This document shows, piece after piece, positions 8,070-16,541 of a stretch of DNA of 40,282 nt. Made by a program: the position numbers and the translations under genes. Origin of the DNA: Pseudomonadota bacterium (GTDB lineage: Bacteria; Pseudomonadota; Gammaproteobacteria; Steroidobacterales; Steroidobacteraceae); the NCBI GenBank assembly GCA_023391815.1, contig JAEWAF010000021.1, positions 1 through 40,282 of the forward strand. The letters run 5' to 3'. Under the pieces are notes generated by a model. That model was given only the letters and a program-made list of their open reading frames with translations. It was not told the origin of the DNA and ran no database searches. Numbering within the stretch: position 1 is the first letter of the stretch; each line of letters opens with the position of its first letter.

Positions 8070-8714
8070 ATGAAAGCTCTGATCGTTCCCGTCACGCCGT
8101 TTCAGCAGAACTGTTCCGTCATCTGGGACGAGCGCAGCAAGCGCGCGGCGGTGGTCGATCCGGGCGGCGATCTGGATCGGGTGCTCGCGGCAGTGGATCG
8201 CGAAGGTCTGCAGCTGGAGAAGATTCTGCTGACACACGGCCACCTGGATCATGCGGCAGGGACGGCGGAGCTGGCGAAGCTGCGCGGGCTGACCATCGAA
8301 GGGCCGCATCGGGACGATCAGTTCTGGATCGATCAACTGCCGCAGGCGACGCAGCGCTTCGGCTTTCCGCCGGCCACGCCGTTCCTACCGGATCGTTGGC
8401 TGGAGCAGGGCGATCAGGTCAGCGTCGGCGATGAAACGCTCGAGGTGCGGCACTGTCCCGGTCATACGCCCGGCCATGTGATTTTCTTTCATGCCAAGCA
8501 GAGATTCGCGTGGGTCGGCGATGTGATTTTCGCCGGCTCGATCGGCCGCTCCGATTTTCCGCGCGGCGACCATGAGACTTTGATCAAGTCCATCCGCGAG
8601 AATCTGTTTCCGCTCGGCGACGACGTGCGTTTCGTGCCCGGCCATGGGCCGCTGTCCACGTTCGGGCAGGAACGGCAGACCAATCCGTTCGTCGCCGATC
8701 GCCGCTTCGGTTGA
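8070..8714 (+). CDS. MBL-fold hydrolase, glyoxalase II-like (YcbL type)
   Basis: A 214-residue metallo-beta-lactamase-fold hydrolase. The zinc motif THGHLDHAAG (near residue 64), the second-metal His in HCPGHTPGHVIFF (near 130), the bridging Asp in WVGDVIFAGSIGRSD and the last His in FVPGHGPLSTFG are all present. It lacks the C-terminal substrate domain of classical GloB, as in YcbL/type II glyoxalase-like proteins, so hydrolysis of S-lactoylglutathione or another thioester is likely but unproven. The start at 8070 matches the family N-terminus (MKALIVPVTPFQQNC). An intrinsic terminator follows 50 bp after the stop. Confidence 0.9.
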   Translation: MKALIVPVTPFQQNCSVIWDERSKRAAVVDPGGDLDRVLAAVDREGLQLEKILLTHGHLDHAAGTAELAKLRGLTIEGPHRDDQFWIDQLPQATQRFGFPPATPFLPDRWLEQGDQVSVGDETLEVRHCPGHTPGHVIFFHAKQRFAWVGDVIFAGSIGRSDFPRGDHETLIKSIRENLFPLGDDVRFVPGHGPLSTFGQERQTNPFVADRRFG

Positions 8715-8763
8715 TGCCCGGCCGATTCCAGTCTCCGGGGCGGCGGGAGCGGGAAAGCCGTTC

Positions 8764-8788
8764 AATTCTCCGCTTGGAGAATTTTTTT
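8764..8788 (+). terminator. Rho-independent terminator after the MBL hydrolase gene
   Basis: Perfect stem AATTCTCC / GGAGAATT with loop GCTT, running into seven T residues (8782-8788). It lies 50 bp after the hydrolase stop codon and 53 bp before the epimerase start. It is the clearest intrinsic terminator in the window. Confidence 0.9.
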
Positions 8789-8840
8789 CTGTATCCTTGC
8801 GCTTTCCGCCACCGACCAATGCGTTGAGTCAGGAGTCCGT

Positions 8841-9821
8841 GTGAAGCTAACCGTTCAAACCAAATACTGGAAGCTGCGCGAGCCGTTCGTCATTGCGCGC
8901 GGCACGTACACGACCAGCGATGTCATCATCGTCGAATTGCAGGATGGCCCCCATGTGGGCCGCGGCGAAGCGGCGGGCGTCGACTATCACGGCGAGACGC
9001 CGGACTCGATGGTGGCGCAGCTGGAGGCCGTTCGCAGCAAGGTCGAAGCGGGCATCACGCGGGCTGAATTGTTGAAGCTGCTGCCCATCGGTGGCGCGCG
9101 TAACGCGCTCGACGCGGCGCTGTGGGATCTGGAGGCGAAGCGCACGGGCCGCCGCGCCTGGGACCTGGCCGGTGTCGGCAACACTCGCGAGATCGCGAGC
9201 GCCATGACCATCGGCATTCGTTCCATCGAAGGTTACGAAACGGCCGCGCGCGGTCTGGCGCACTATCGTTGGATCAAAATCAAAGTAAACAACGACGATC
9301 CGCTCGCATGCATCGAGGCCGTGCGACGCGGAGCGCCGAATTCCCGACTGATCGTGGATGCCAACCAGGCCTGGGATGTGCCGACGCTGTATTCACTCGG
9401 GCCCAAGCTCGCGCAGTTGCGTGTCGACCTGCTGGAGCAACCGGTGAAGGTCGGCGGCGATGACGATCTGGTGTTGGGGCGCTCGCCCATTCCGGTGTGC
9501 GCGGATGAATCGATCGACACCATCGACGATCTGCCGCGCTTGAAGAGCCGTTACGAGTTCGTGAATATCAAGCTCGACAAGACGGGCGGTCTGACCGCCG
9601 CGCTCGAGCTGGCGCACGCGGCGCGTGCCGAAGGCATGCGTTTGATGGTGGGTTGCATGGTCACCGGCTCGGTCGGCATGGCCCCGGGCATGGTGCTCGC
9701 GCAGTTGTGTGAAGTGGTTGATCTCGACGGTCCGCTTTTGCAGGCCGAGGATTGGGCCAATCCGATTCAATACGATCGCACCGGAGTCATGTCCTGGCCG
9801 TCGCCGGCGTTGTGGGGCTGA
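8841..9821 (+). CDS. Dipeptide epimerase (enolase superfamily, L-Ala-D/L-Glu type)
   Basis: A 326-residue enolase-superfamily enzyme of the muconate lactonising subgroup. The KxK catalytic pair is in WIKIKVN (Lys146, Lys148). The Mg2+ ligands are Asp173 (VDANQAW), Glu199 (LLEQP) and Asp222 (CADES), and the second-side Lys is in NIKLDKTGG (244-247). The C-terminal signature GCMVTGSVGMAP fits dipeptide epimerases that interconvert L-Ala-D-Glu and L-Ala-L-Glu during murein peptide recycling; other dipeptides are possible. Translation starts at GTG 8841. The neighbouring amidohydrolase gene follows 58 bp later on the same strand, so a peptide-scavenging unit is plausible. Confidence 0.87.
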   Translation: MKLTVQTKYWKLREPFVIARGTYTTSDVIIVELQDGPHVGRGEAAGVDYHGETPDSMVAQLEAVRSKVEAGITRAELLKLLPIGGARNALDAALWDLEAKRTGRRAWDLAGVGNTREIASAMTIGIRSIEGYETAARGLAHYRWIKIKVNNDDPLACIEAVRRGAPNSRLIVDANQAWDVPTLYSLGPKLAQLRVDLLEQPVKVGGDDDLVLGRSPIPVCADESIDTIDDLPRLKSRYEFVNIKLDKTGGLTAALELAHAARAEGMRLMVGCMVTGSVGMAPGMVLAQLCEVVDLDGPLLQAEDWANPIQYDRTGVMSWPSPALWG

Positions 9822-9879
9822 TTCAAAAGCAGGCAGCGGGCATCGTGCCGGGATCAGGGATGATCGCGAGGACGTCGCA

Positions 9880-11550
9880 ATGCTAAGAAACATCATCCGC
9901 GCCGCGTTGGCGGCGGTTGTGTTGCAGTCGGTGAGTATCGGCGCGTCGGCGGCGGCGCCCGATACCATCTATTTCAATGCGAATGTGTGGACTGGCAATC
10001 CTCGGCAGCCCAAGGCCGAAGCGATTGCCATCGATGACGGCAGCATCGTCGCCGTCGGAGCCGGCGCTGACGTTCGCAAGCTCGGGGATGCCAAGACGCG
10101 GGCCGTCGATCTGAAGGGCGCGTTCGTGGTGCCGGGGTTCATCGACAATCACGTGCATTTCATCAACGGCGGTCTGGCGCTGGCGCAGGTGAATCTACGT
10201 GACGCCACCAGTCGCGGCGAATTCACAAAGCGAATCGCTCAGGCCGCGGCGCGGACGCCAAAAGGCCAGTGGATCACGGATGGCAATTGGGACCACGAGC
10301 TGTGGGGAGGCGAACTGCCCACGCGCGATTGGATCGACAAGGACACAGCGAACACGCCGGTGTTCATCTCCCGCCTCGACGGTCACATGGCGCTGGCGAA
10401 TTCGCTGGTGCTGAAACTCGCGGGCATCGACGAGAAGACGCCCGATCCAGCGGGCGGCAGCATCGTTCGCGACCAGAACGGCCGGCCCACCGGCATCCTG
10501 AAAGACGGCGCGATGAATCTGGTGTTCAACGTGATTCCGCCCCCTTCGGATCGGGAGTTGGCAACGGGGTTGGAGCGCGCCATGGAACATGCGGTCGCGC
10601 GCGGCGTGACCCAGGTGCATGACATGGGCGGCATCGAAGACTGGCGCGTCATCGAGCTCTATCGACGTACCCGAGCGAGCGATAAGCTGCGCATACGCAT
10701 CTATTCCTTCGCGCCCTTGGCGGACTGGCAGAAGGCGGCCGAATACAAGAAGCGTAACGGCACGGGCGATGCGTGGTTGCGTTGGGGTGGAATGAAAGGT
10801 TTCGTCGACGGCTCGCTCGGCTCGACGACTGCCTGGTTTCATAAACCGTACGACGACGCTCCCGACACCACCGGGTTGATGGTGACCGATACCGAGAAGC
10901 TGCGTGCTGCCATCGTCGCCGCGAACCAAGCCGATCTGCACGTGGCCGTGCATGCGATCGGCGACCGCGCCAATGACTGGTTGCTCGATGCGTTCGAAAG
11001 GATCGAGCAGGCCGGCCGGAAGAAAGATTGGCGCTTCCGCATCGAGCACGCTCAGCACCTGACGCCCGCCGCGATCAAGCGCTTCGGGCCGCTGGGCGTG
11101 GTGGCGTCCATGCAGCCGGCGCACGTCATCGACGACGGTCGTTGGGCGGAAAAGCGTATCGGCGCCGAACGTATCAAGGGCATGTACGCGTTTCGTTCCT
11201 TGATCGACTCGGGCGCGCATCTCACATTCGGTTCGGATTGGCCGGTGGCGTCGCTGGATCCTTTGATTGGCATCCATGCCGCCGTTACTCGACGCACCAA
11301 TGACGGTGCGAATCCGAATGGCTGGCTGCCGCAGGAGAAGATCACGGTGGCCGAAGCGCTGCGCTCGTACACCGCCGAAAATGCATGGGCGGGGTTTCAG
11401 GAAGGAAAGGTCGGCGTGTTGAAGCAGGGCGCGCTGGCGGATTTCGCCGTACTCTCGAAAGATCTGTTCGCGATACCGCCGGCCGAAATCGACCAAGTGA
11501 AAGTGGTGCGTACCGTCGTCGGTGGGCGCGAAGTATACGTCGCGCGTTAG
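9880..11550 (+). CDS. Secreted amidohydrolase, YtcJ-like (Amidohydro_3)
   Basis: A 556-residue amidohydrolase. Residues 1-25 are a signal peptide ending ASAAA. The metal-binding HxH is in PGFIDNHVHFINGG, further ligands are likely in VHAIGDRAND and EHAQHL, and the late Asp is in FGSDWPVASLDP; these follow the order of YtcJ/NfdA-type enzymes, which hydrolyse N-substituted formamides and related amides. The frame is open further upstream into the epimerase gene, but ATG 9880 has GAGG (9868-9871) at 8 bp and produces the signal peptide. The protein should work in the periplasm. Its stop overlaps the opposing stop of the N-formylglutamate amidohydrolase gene (TTAG at 11547-11550). The substrate is not predictable. 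Confidence 0.88.
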   Translation: MLRNIIRAALAAVVLQSVSIGASAAAPDTIYFNANVWTGNPRQPKAEAIAIDDGSIVAVGAGADVRKLGDAKTRAVDLKGAFVVPGFIDNHVHFINGGLALAQVNLRDATSRGEFTKRIAQAAARTPKGQWITDGNWDHELWGGELPTRDWIDKDTANTPVFISRLDGHMALANSLVLKLAGIDEKTPDPAGGSIVRDQNGRPTGILKDGAMNLVFNVIPPPSDRELATGLERAMEHAVARGVTQVHDMGGIEDWRVIELYRRTRASDKLRIRIYSFAPLADWQKAAEYKKRNGTGDAWLRWGGMKGFVDGSLGSTTAWFHKPYDDAPDTTGLMVTDTEKLRAAIVAANQADLHVAVHAIGDRANDWLLDAFERIEQAGRKKDWRFRIEHAQHLTPAAIKRFGPLGVVASMQPAHVIDDGRWAEKRIGAERIKGMYAFRSLIDSGAHLTFGSDWPVASLDPLIGIHAAVTRRTNDGANPNGWLPQEKITVAEALRSYTAENAWAGFQEGKVGVLKQGALADFAVLSKDLFAIPPAEIDQVKVVRTVVGGREVYVAR

Positions 11551-12353
11551 CTGAACGTCTCCAAGGCGCGCAAAGCATCCTCCAGCTTGCTCGTCCACAC
11601 TTCCACGCCCTCGGGGTCCGAAATCAGATCGTTGCGGATCTCAATGAGCACGGCCGGATTGTTGAGCTGGTCGCCGTGCACCACCAGCGCGTAGTCGGCA
11701 TCGGCACTCACGCCATAAGGAACGTTCGCACCGACGTTCAATAGCGGATCGCGGCTCAGTCGAGCGATGAGCGCCTGGCCCAACCCGGCGGACTTATCGA
11801 ACAATACACCCGCGTGCCAGGAGCGTGGCTGACCGAGATAAACCGGTGTGAAGCTGTGAACCGCGACCAGCACGTTACGTCGGCCATCGGCCGCTCGCCG
11901 ATCGAGATGAGCGCGAAGACGATCCTGGAACGGATGAAATATGAGCCGATGGCGGCGTTGCCGTTCGCGGTCATCCACCGAACGATTGCCGGTGATGTCG
12001 GTTGCCTCGGAGCGCATCGGAATGCTGTCGGCCACATGTAGCGGACGATTCAAATCGATCAGCAATCTCGAATAGCCGCCGAGGAATGCGGGCGCATCGA
12101 TACGCTCCGATAGTGCGCGCGTGACATCTGCCGCGCCGATGTCCCAGGCGATGTGACGGGTCAGCTCGCGATCGTCCAGGCCAAGCTGGCGATATTCGGC
12201 GGGAATGTGATTCGAAGCGTGCTCGCAGATCAGCACGAATGGCGAGCGTCCGTTCTCGTTCAGCACCTCGACCGCATCCGGCCAATCGGATGCGCCAACT
12301 TTGGCCAGCATCATTACACCGTCGGTGACTCGCAAGCGCCAATCATCGCTCAT
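11547..12353 (-). CDS. N-formylglutamate amidohydrolase family protein
   Basis: A 268-residue member of the FGase (HutG-like) family. The hallmark is FVLICEHASNHIPAEY near residue 40, with TRHIAWDIGA, LIDLNRP and the metal/active-site AVHSFTPVYLG near 165 following in the family order. These Zn enzymes hydrolyse N-formyl-L-glutamate to glutamate and formate in histidine degradation, but no hut genes are nearby, so another N-acyl amino acid could be the substrate. The start could also be an internal ATG near residue 14; the ATG at 12353 is the longest reasonable choice. It converges on the amidohydrolase gene with overlapping stops. Confidence 0.85.
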   Translation of the reverse strand: MSDDWRLRVTDGVMMLAKVGASDWPDAVEVLNENGRSPFVLICEHASNHIPAEYRQLGLDDRELTRHIAWDIGAADVTRALSERIDAPAFLGGYSRLLIDLNRPLHVADSIPMRSEATDITGNRSVDDRERQRRHRLIFHPFQDRLRAHLDRRAADGRRNVLVAVHSFTPVYLGQPRSWHAGVLFDKSAGLGQALIARLSRDPLLNVGANVPYGVSADADYALVVHGDQLNNPAVLIEIRNDLISDPEGVEVWTSKLEDALRALETFS

Positions 12354-12641
12354 CCCGCTCGGGTCGTCATCGCGGCATGGCCGGGCCCGCGTGTAACTTT
12401 TCGCGTCGGCCTGGTACCGACGCGGGGCCAGAGACTTCTTCAGGAACTCAGCGCCGTTCCAGTCGTTGCATTGGCACGAGCGAATGAATCGGCGAAACGA
12501 ACAGGAGCGTTTCGAGGACCACGGATGACGGCCGTGCTCATCGGATCGAGCCTTCGACTACTACCGTTCACCCCGCTACTGGGAATAGTTTTCTCCCATT
12601 CGGGTTTGCGACCGCAAGGTCCGAAGCAGTGTAAGAGTCCG
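12354..12641. other. Gene-free stretch upstream of the maltodextrin locus
   Basis: With the terminator and promoter that follow, this makes 484 bp without a convincing protein gene. The overlapping open frames show no family motif and no ribosome site. The minus-strand promoter of the N-formylglutamate amidohydrolase must lie in the left part. At the right end, TTGCGA (12606-12611) and TGTAAG (12630-12635) with an 18-bp spacer form a weak plus-strand promoter candidate leading to the terminator at 12686. I see nothing else in it. Confidence 0.5.
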
Positions 12642-12729
12642 AAGGCACGATAACTGGCGATTGCTGAAGAGTCGTCAGTGACACGCGAGCGACCCCCCGC
12701 TGCAGGCGGTGGGTCGCTCGTTTTTATTT
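12642..12729 (+). ncRNA. Candidate small RNA of about 85 nt ending in an orphan terminator
   Basis: A strong terminator at 12686-12729 has no plus-strand gene upstream of it for over a kilobase. A plausible promoter (TTGCGA-18-TGTAAG, 12606-12635) would start a transcript near 12642. That RNA would contain a first hairpin, CTGGCGA / TCGTCAG with one G-U pair, and then the terminator hairpin. It does not match 6S, SRP, tmRNA or RNase P RNA. This is inference from layout only; the hairpin may simply shield the downstream promoter. Confidence 0.25.
12686..12729 (+). terminator. Strong intrinsic terminator just before the alpha-glucosidase promoter
   Basis: Stem CGAGCGACCC / GGGTCGCTCG (10 bp), one mismatch, then CCGC / GCGG closing a five-base loop, followed by TTTTTATTT from 12721. 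The T-run is on the plus strand only. It ends 27 bp before the first maltose-type operator, so it isolates that promoter from upstream transcription, or it ends a small RNA. Confidence 0.9.
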
Positions 12730-12755
12730 GCGCCCTCGGTGCGACTCCCGCGCTA

Positions 12756-12804
12756 TGAATACGTATGCAGCCTGTCGAGATCGGGCGGGGGCTGCGGGTA
12801 ATCT
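12756..12804 (+). promoter_or_regulatory. LacI-type operator plus promoter for the GH13/GH97 pair
   Basis: The 14-bp near-palindrome TGAATACGTATGCA (12756-12769) has a central CG and one mismatched pair, the usual form of LacI-family operators. Five bases later comes TCGAGA (12775-12780), then an 18-bp spacer and TAATCT (12799-12804) as the -10. Transcription would begin near 12811, which excludes the in-frame TTG at 12805 as start codon. The identical 14-mer with the same spacing recurs at 16542 and 19024. Confidence 0.8.
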
Positions 12805-12837
12805 TTGCGCGTCCGAGAACCTGAGGGATGCGAGCCG

Positions 12838-14463
12838 ATGTCAGTACCGCCGTGGTGGCGTGGCGCAGTGGTCTACGAGATCTACCCGCGCAGCTTCGTC
12901 GATAGCAACGGCGATGGCGTCGGCGACCTGCCAGGCATCCTGCAACGGCTGGAATATGTGGCGGAGCTCGGCGTCGACGCCATCTGGATCGCGCCGTTCT
13001 TTCGTTCGCCCATGGCCGATTTCGGTTATGACGTGGCCGACTATCGCGCCGTCGATCCGTTGTTCGGCACCATGGCCGACTTCGATCGACTGCTGGCGCA
13101 AGCTCATCAGCTGGGTTTGAAGGTGATGATCGATCAGGTGCTCAGTCACACTTCGATCGAGCACGAGTGGTTTCGCGAGAGCCGGCAGAGCCGCGACAAT
13201 CCCAAAGCCGACTGGTATGTATGGGCCGATCCCAAGCCGGACGGCACGCCGCCCAACAACTGGTTGTCGATATTCGGCGGAGTCGCCTGGCGCTGGGAGC
13301 CGCGCCGTCGACAGTATTACCTGCACAACTTTCTATCTTCGCAGCCGGATCTGAATTTTCATCAGCCCGAGCTGCGCCGGGCCGTGCTCGAGAACGTGCG
13401 CTTCTGGCTGGACAAAGGTGTCGACGGTCTGCGGCTCGACGCCATCAATTTTTGTTTTCATGACCGGGCCCTGCGTGACAACCCGCCGAAGCCCGCCGAT
13501 GGGCGTACGACGCGCGGCTTCAGTCCGGAGAATCCGTACGCTTATCAATATCATCGCTACGACAACACTCAGCCGGAGAATCTGCAATTTCTAACCGAGC
13601 TGCGTGCCCTGCTCGATGAGTATCCGCACGCCGCGACCCTGGCGGAGATTTCGTCCGAGGACTCCATCGCGACCACGGCGGAATACACGACCCGCGACCG
13701 GCTGCATATGGGCTACAGCTTCGAGCTGCTCTCGGAGGAATATTCCGCGCGGCACATCCGCTCGGTCGTTGAGGGGTTTGAAGCCAAGCTGACCGATGGC
13801 TGGCCATGCTGGGCGTTTTCGAATCACGACGTACGACGGGTCGTGACGCGATGGGGCGGCGAGCAGCCCTCGAAGTACTTCGCCAACCAACTCATCGCGC
13901 TGTTGTGCTCGTTACGCGGCTCGGTCTGTTTGTATCAAGGCGAAGAGCTGGGCTTGAGCGAAGCGCTCGTGCCGTTCGAGTCGTTGCGCGATCCGTACGG
14001 GATCGCCTTCTGGCCGAACTTCAAAGGCCGCGACGGTTGTCGCACGCCGATGCCGTGGAACGGCGGTGAGCATGCCGGCTTCAGCTCGGTGCGGCCGTGG
14101 TTGCCGGTGGCGGCGGAGCATCGAGCTTTGAACGTCGAGGCACAGCTCGCGGATCGGCATTCGGTGTTGAATTCCACTCGCGCTTTCCTGCAATGGCGAC
14201 GTCGTCACGCCGCCCTGAAGTGGGGTGACATCAAGTTCGTTGACGTCCCCGAGCCATTGCTGGCTTTCACTCGGACCCACGGCGATTCGCGACTGTTCGC
14301 GGCTTTCAATCTGTCGTCGGAAACAATTCAAACGACCCTGAAGTTACCAGCACGCATCGAGCAGATCGAAAGCGTCGGTGTGCTGGCCGGTGGACTGCGG
14401 GATGGGCATCTCACGTTGCCGGGGCACGGCGTCGTGTTCGGTCGAGTTGGGGGATTGGGATGA
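12838..14463 (+). CDS. GH13 alpha-glucosidase (GH13_23-like), cytoplasmic
   Basis: A 541-residue GH13 enzyme without a signal peptide. The calcium-loop DSNGDGVGDL is at 22-31. The catalytic residues are nucleophile Asp201 (GLRLDAINF), acid/base Glu270 (ATLAEISS) and stabiliser Asp331 (FSNHDVRRV). The WWRGAVVYEIYPRSF start and overall length are typical of oligo-1,6-/alpha-glucosidases acting on short maltodextrins. ATG 12838 is chosen because GAGGG lies 10 bp upstream and the earlier TTG lies before the predicted transcription start. Its stop overlaps the GH97 start (ATGA at 14460), so the two are coupled. It should release glucose from imported maltose or maltodextrin in the cytoplasm, under the operator at 12756. 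Confidence 0.93.
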   Translation: MSVPPWWRGAVVYEIYPRSFVDSNGDGVGDLPGILQRLEYVAELGVDAIWIAPFFRSPMADFGYDVADYRAVDPLFGTMADFDRLLAQAHQLGLKVMIDQVLSHTSIEHEWFRESRQSRDNPKADWYVWADPKPDGTPPNNWLSIFGGVAWRWEPRRRQYYLHNFLSSQPDLNFHQPELRRAVLENVRFWLDKGVDGLRLDAINFCFHDRALRDNPPKPADGRTTRGFSPENPYAYQYHRYDNTQPENLQFLTELRALLDEYPHAATLAEISSEDSIATTAEYTTRDRLHMGYSFELLSEEYSARHIRSVVEGFEAKLTDGWPCWAFSNHDVRRVVTRWGGEQPSKYFANQLIALLCSLRGSVCLYQGEELGLSEALVPFESLRDPYGIAFWPNFKGRDGCRTPMPWNGGEHAGFSSVRPWLPVAAEHRALNVEAQLADRHSVLNSTRAFLQWRRRHAALKWGDIKFVDVPEPLLAFTRTHGDSRLFAAFNLSSETIQTTLKLPARIEQIESVGVLAGGLRDGHLTLPGHGVVFGRVGGLG

Positions 14464-16496
14464 GTCTAAGGGTCGTCACCGCGCTACTCATTGCGTTGTT
14501 ATTTGTAGCGTCGCCAGCGGCGTTTGCCGCCGCGGTCGCATCGCAGACATCGCCAGGCGACGTATTGAAGGTCGAACTCTCTTTGGACAACGAGGGACAC
14601 GCGCTCTATAGCGTGACCCGTCGCGGCCGTGCCGTCATCGAAGCCTCGCGGCTCGGCTTCCTGTTCACTGACGCGCCGAAATTCGAACGGAATCTCGCCG
14701 TCGCCGCGCAATCCACCGGGAGTCACGACGACACCTGGGAGCAGCCCTGGGGCGAACGCCGCTACGTGCGCAACCACTACAACGAACTGCGCGTGACGCT
14801 TCAAGAGAAGATCGCACCGGCGCGTAAGCTCGATGTCGTGTTTCGCGTGTACGACGACGGCCTCGGCTTTCGCTACGAATTTCCGCAGCAGTTCGCGACG
14901 ACCGTCAACATTGGGGACGAGCTGACGGAGTTCGCAGTCGCCGAGCCCGCGACGGCGTGGTGGATTCCCGCCGGCGAATGGAATCGTTACGAGTATCTCT
15001 ATAACAAGACGCCGCTCGCCGAAGTGGGCCAGGCGCACACGCCCATCACCGTGCGCACCGAGAGCGGATTGCACATTGCGTTTCATGAAGCGGCGCTGGT
15101 CGATTACTCCTCGATGTGGCTGCGCCGGGTCACCGGACAACGGCTGAAGAGCACGTTGTCGCCATCGTCCTCGAGCGCGAGAGTGTCGCGCGCAGCCCCC
15201 TTCAATACACCCTGGCGCACGATGCAGATCGCCGACAGCGCGCCGGGGCTGGTGATGTCGGATCTGATCCTGAATCTCAACGAGCCGAACCGGCTGGGCG
15301 ATGTTTCGTGGGTCAAGCCGTTCAAGTACGTCGGTGTGTGGTGGGCCATGCACCTGGGCACGGAAACCTGGGCGTCGGGCCCGAAGCACGGCGCGACCAC
15401 CGCGAACACCAAGCGCTACATAGATTTCGCCGCGAAGCATGGCTTTCGTGGCGTGCTGGTGGAAGGTTGGAACAAGGGTTGGGACGGCGATTGGTTCGCC
15501 AATGGCGCCGACTTCAGCTTCACCGAGGCCTATCCGGATTTCGATCTGGAAGCGGTCACTGCCTACGCCCGATCGAAAGGCGTGCATTTGATCGGTCACC
15601 ACGAAACCTCCGGCAACATCGCGAACTACGAGCGGCAGCTGACCGCCGCCCTGGATCTGTACGCGCGTCTCGGCGTCGATAGCGTGAAGACCGGGTATGT
15701 CGCCGACGCAGGCGGCATTCAGGCGATCGGTCCCGATGGCAGGCCGCGCTTCGAATGGCACGATGGGCAGGTCATGTCCCGCCATCACTTGCGCGTGGTC
15801 ACCGAAGCCGCGAAACGTCACATCGCGGTGAATCCACACGAGCCCATCAAAGACACGGGCTTGCGACGCACGTATCCGAATTGGATAGCACGCGAAGGCG
15901 CGCGTGGCATGGAGTACAACGCGTGGGGCGATCCACCGAATCCGCCCGAGCACGAGGCGAATCTGGTGTTCACTCGCATGCTCTCCGGTCCCATGGATTT
16001 CACGCCCGGCGTGCTCAGTCTGGTGGGCAAGAACGGCCAGCGCATCCAGTCCACGATCGCGAAGCAGTTGGCGAACTACGTGGTTATTTACAGCCCCATT
16101 CAGATGGCGGCCGATCTGCCCGAGAACTACGAGCGGCACCTGGCGCCGTTCCAGTTCATCAAGGATGTGGCCACGGACTGGAGCGACACGCGCGTGCTGA
16201 ACGGCGAGGTCGGCGACTTCGTCACCATCGTGCGCAAGGATCGAAACAGCAATGACTGGTATCTCGGCGCGGTGACCGACGAGCAAGCCCGCTCGCTGCA
16301 CGTGCCGCTGGATTTCCTCGATGAAGGGCGGCGCTACACGGCGCAGATCTATCGCGACGGCGACGACGCGGACTGGCAACTCGCACCTTTTTCAATCGTC
16401 ATGGACAAGCGTGCGGTCAAGCGCGGCGACCGGCTCACCCTCCGGCTCGCATCCGGCGGCGGACAGGCGATCCGATTCGTCGCCAGCGGACGTTGA
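14460..16496 (+). CDS. GH97 alpha-glucosidase (SusB-like), periplasmic
   Basis: A 678-residue GH97 enzyme with a signal peptide (hydrophobic 6-22, then AFAAA). The N-terminal beta-sandwich is followed by the (beta/alpha)8 domain with VEGWNKGWDGDW, HHETSGN (Glu382), NPHEPIKDTG (Glu461) and REGARGMEYNAWG (Glu485). The 24-residue spacing of Glu461 and Glu485 equals that of Glu508 and Glu532 in the Bacteroides inverting GH97 enzyme SusB, as I recall it. The Glu in HHETSGN suggests the inverting alpha-glucosidase type, not the retaining alpha-galactosidase type. It is coupled to the cytoplasmic GH13 gene by a 4-bp overlap but acts in a different compartment. No terminator is visible after it; the next operator begins 45 bp downstream. 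Confidence 0.93.
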   Translation: MSLRVVTALLIALLFVASPAAFAAAVASQTSPGDVLKVELSLDNEGHALYSVTRRGRAVIEASRLGFLFTDAPKFERNLAVAAQSTGSHDDTWEQPWGERRYVRNHYNELRVTLQEKIAPARKLDVVFRVYDDGLGFRYEFPQQFATTVNIGDELTEFAVAEPATAWWIPAGEWNRYEYLYNKTPLAEVGQAHTPITVRTESGLHIAFHEAALVDYSSMWLRRVTGQRLKSTLSPSSSSARVSRAAPFNTPWRTMQIADSAPGLVMSDLILNLNEPNRLGDVSWVKPFKYVGVWWAMHLGTETWASGPKHGATTANTKRYIDFAAKHGFRGVLVEGWNKGWDGDWFANGADFSFTEAYPDFDLEAVTAYARSKGVHLIGHHETSGNIANYERQLTAALDLYARLGVDSVKTGYVADAGGIQAIGPDGRPRFEWHDGQVMSRHHLRVVTEAAKRHIAVNPHEPIKDTGLRRTYPNWIAREGARGMEYNAWGDPPNPPEHEANLVFTRMLSGPMDFTPGVLSLVGKNGQRIQSTIAKQLANYVVIYSPIQMAADLPENYERHLAPFQFIKDVATDWSDTRVLNGEVGDFVTIVRKDRNSNDWYLGAVTDEQARSLHVPLDFLDEGRRYTAQIYRDGDDADWQLAPFSIVMDKRAVKRGDRLTLRLASGGGQAIRFVASGR

Positions 16497-16541
16497 CGGT
16501 CATCGACGTTCCAGCCCGCTCGTTGCCTCAACAACATTTTA

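Noticed and set aside
10195..11598. 467-codon minus-strand frame opposite the amidohydrolase
   Set aside because: Shadow frame; the plus-strand gene has signal peptide and metal motifs, while this frame has neither.
12153..12653. 166-codon plus-strand frame in the gap before the alpha-glucosidase
   Set aside because: Its first part is antisense to the N-formylglutamate amidohydrolase, and the rest shows no motif, ribosome site or typical composition.
12601..12720. Possible 6S, SRP or tmRNA gene in the gap
   Set aside because: The GGTCCGAAG stretch recalls SRP RNA, but the AGGTCAGG...GGAAGGAAGCAG core is absent; the conserved 6S and tmRNA segments are also absent.
14499..16379. 626-codon open frame on the minus strand opposite the GH97 gene
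   Set aside because: It mirrors a well-supported gene, is rich in Arg, His and Gln with no domain or signal peptide, and is the expected by-product of GC-rich codon use on the other strand.
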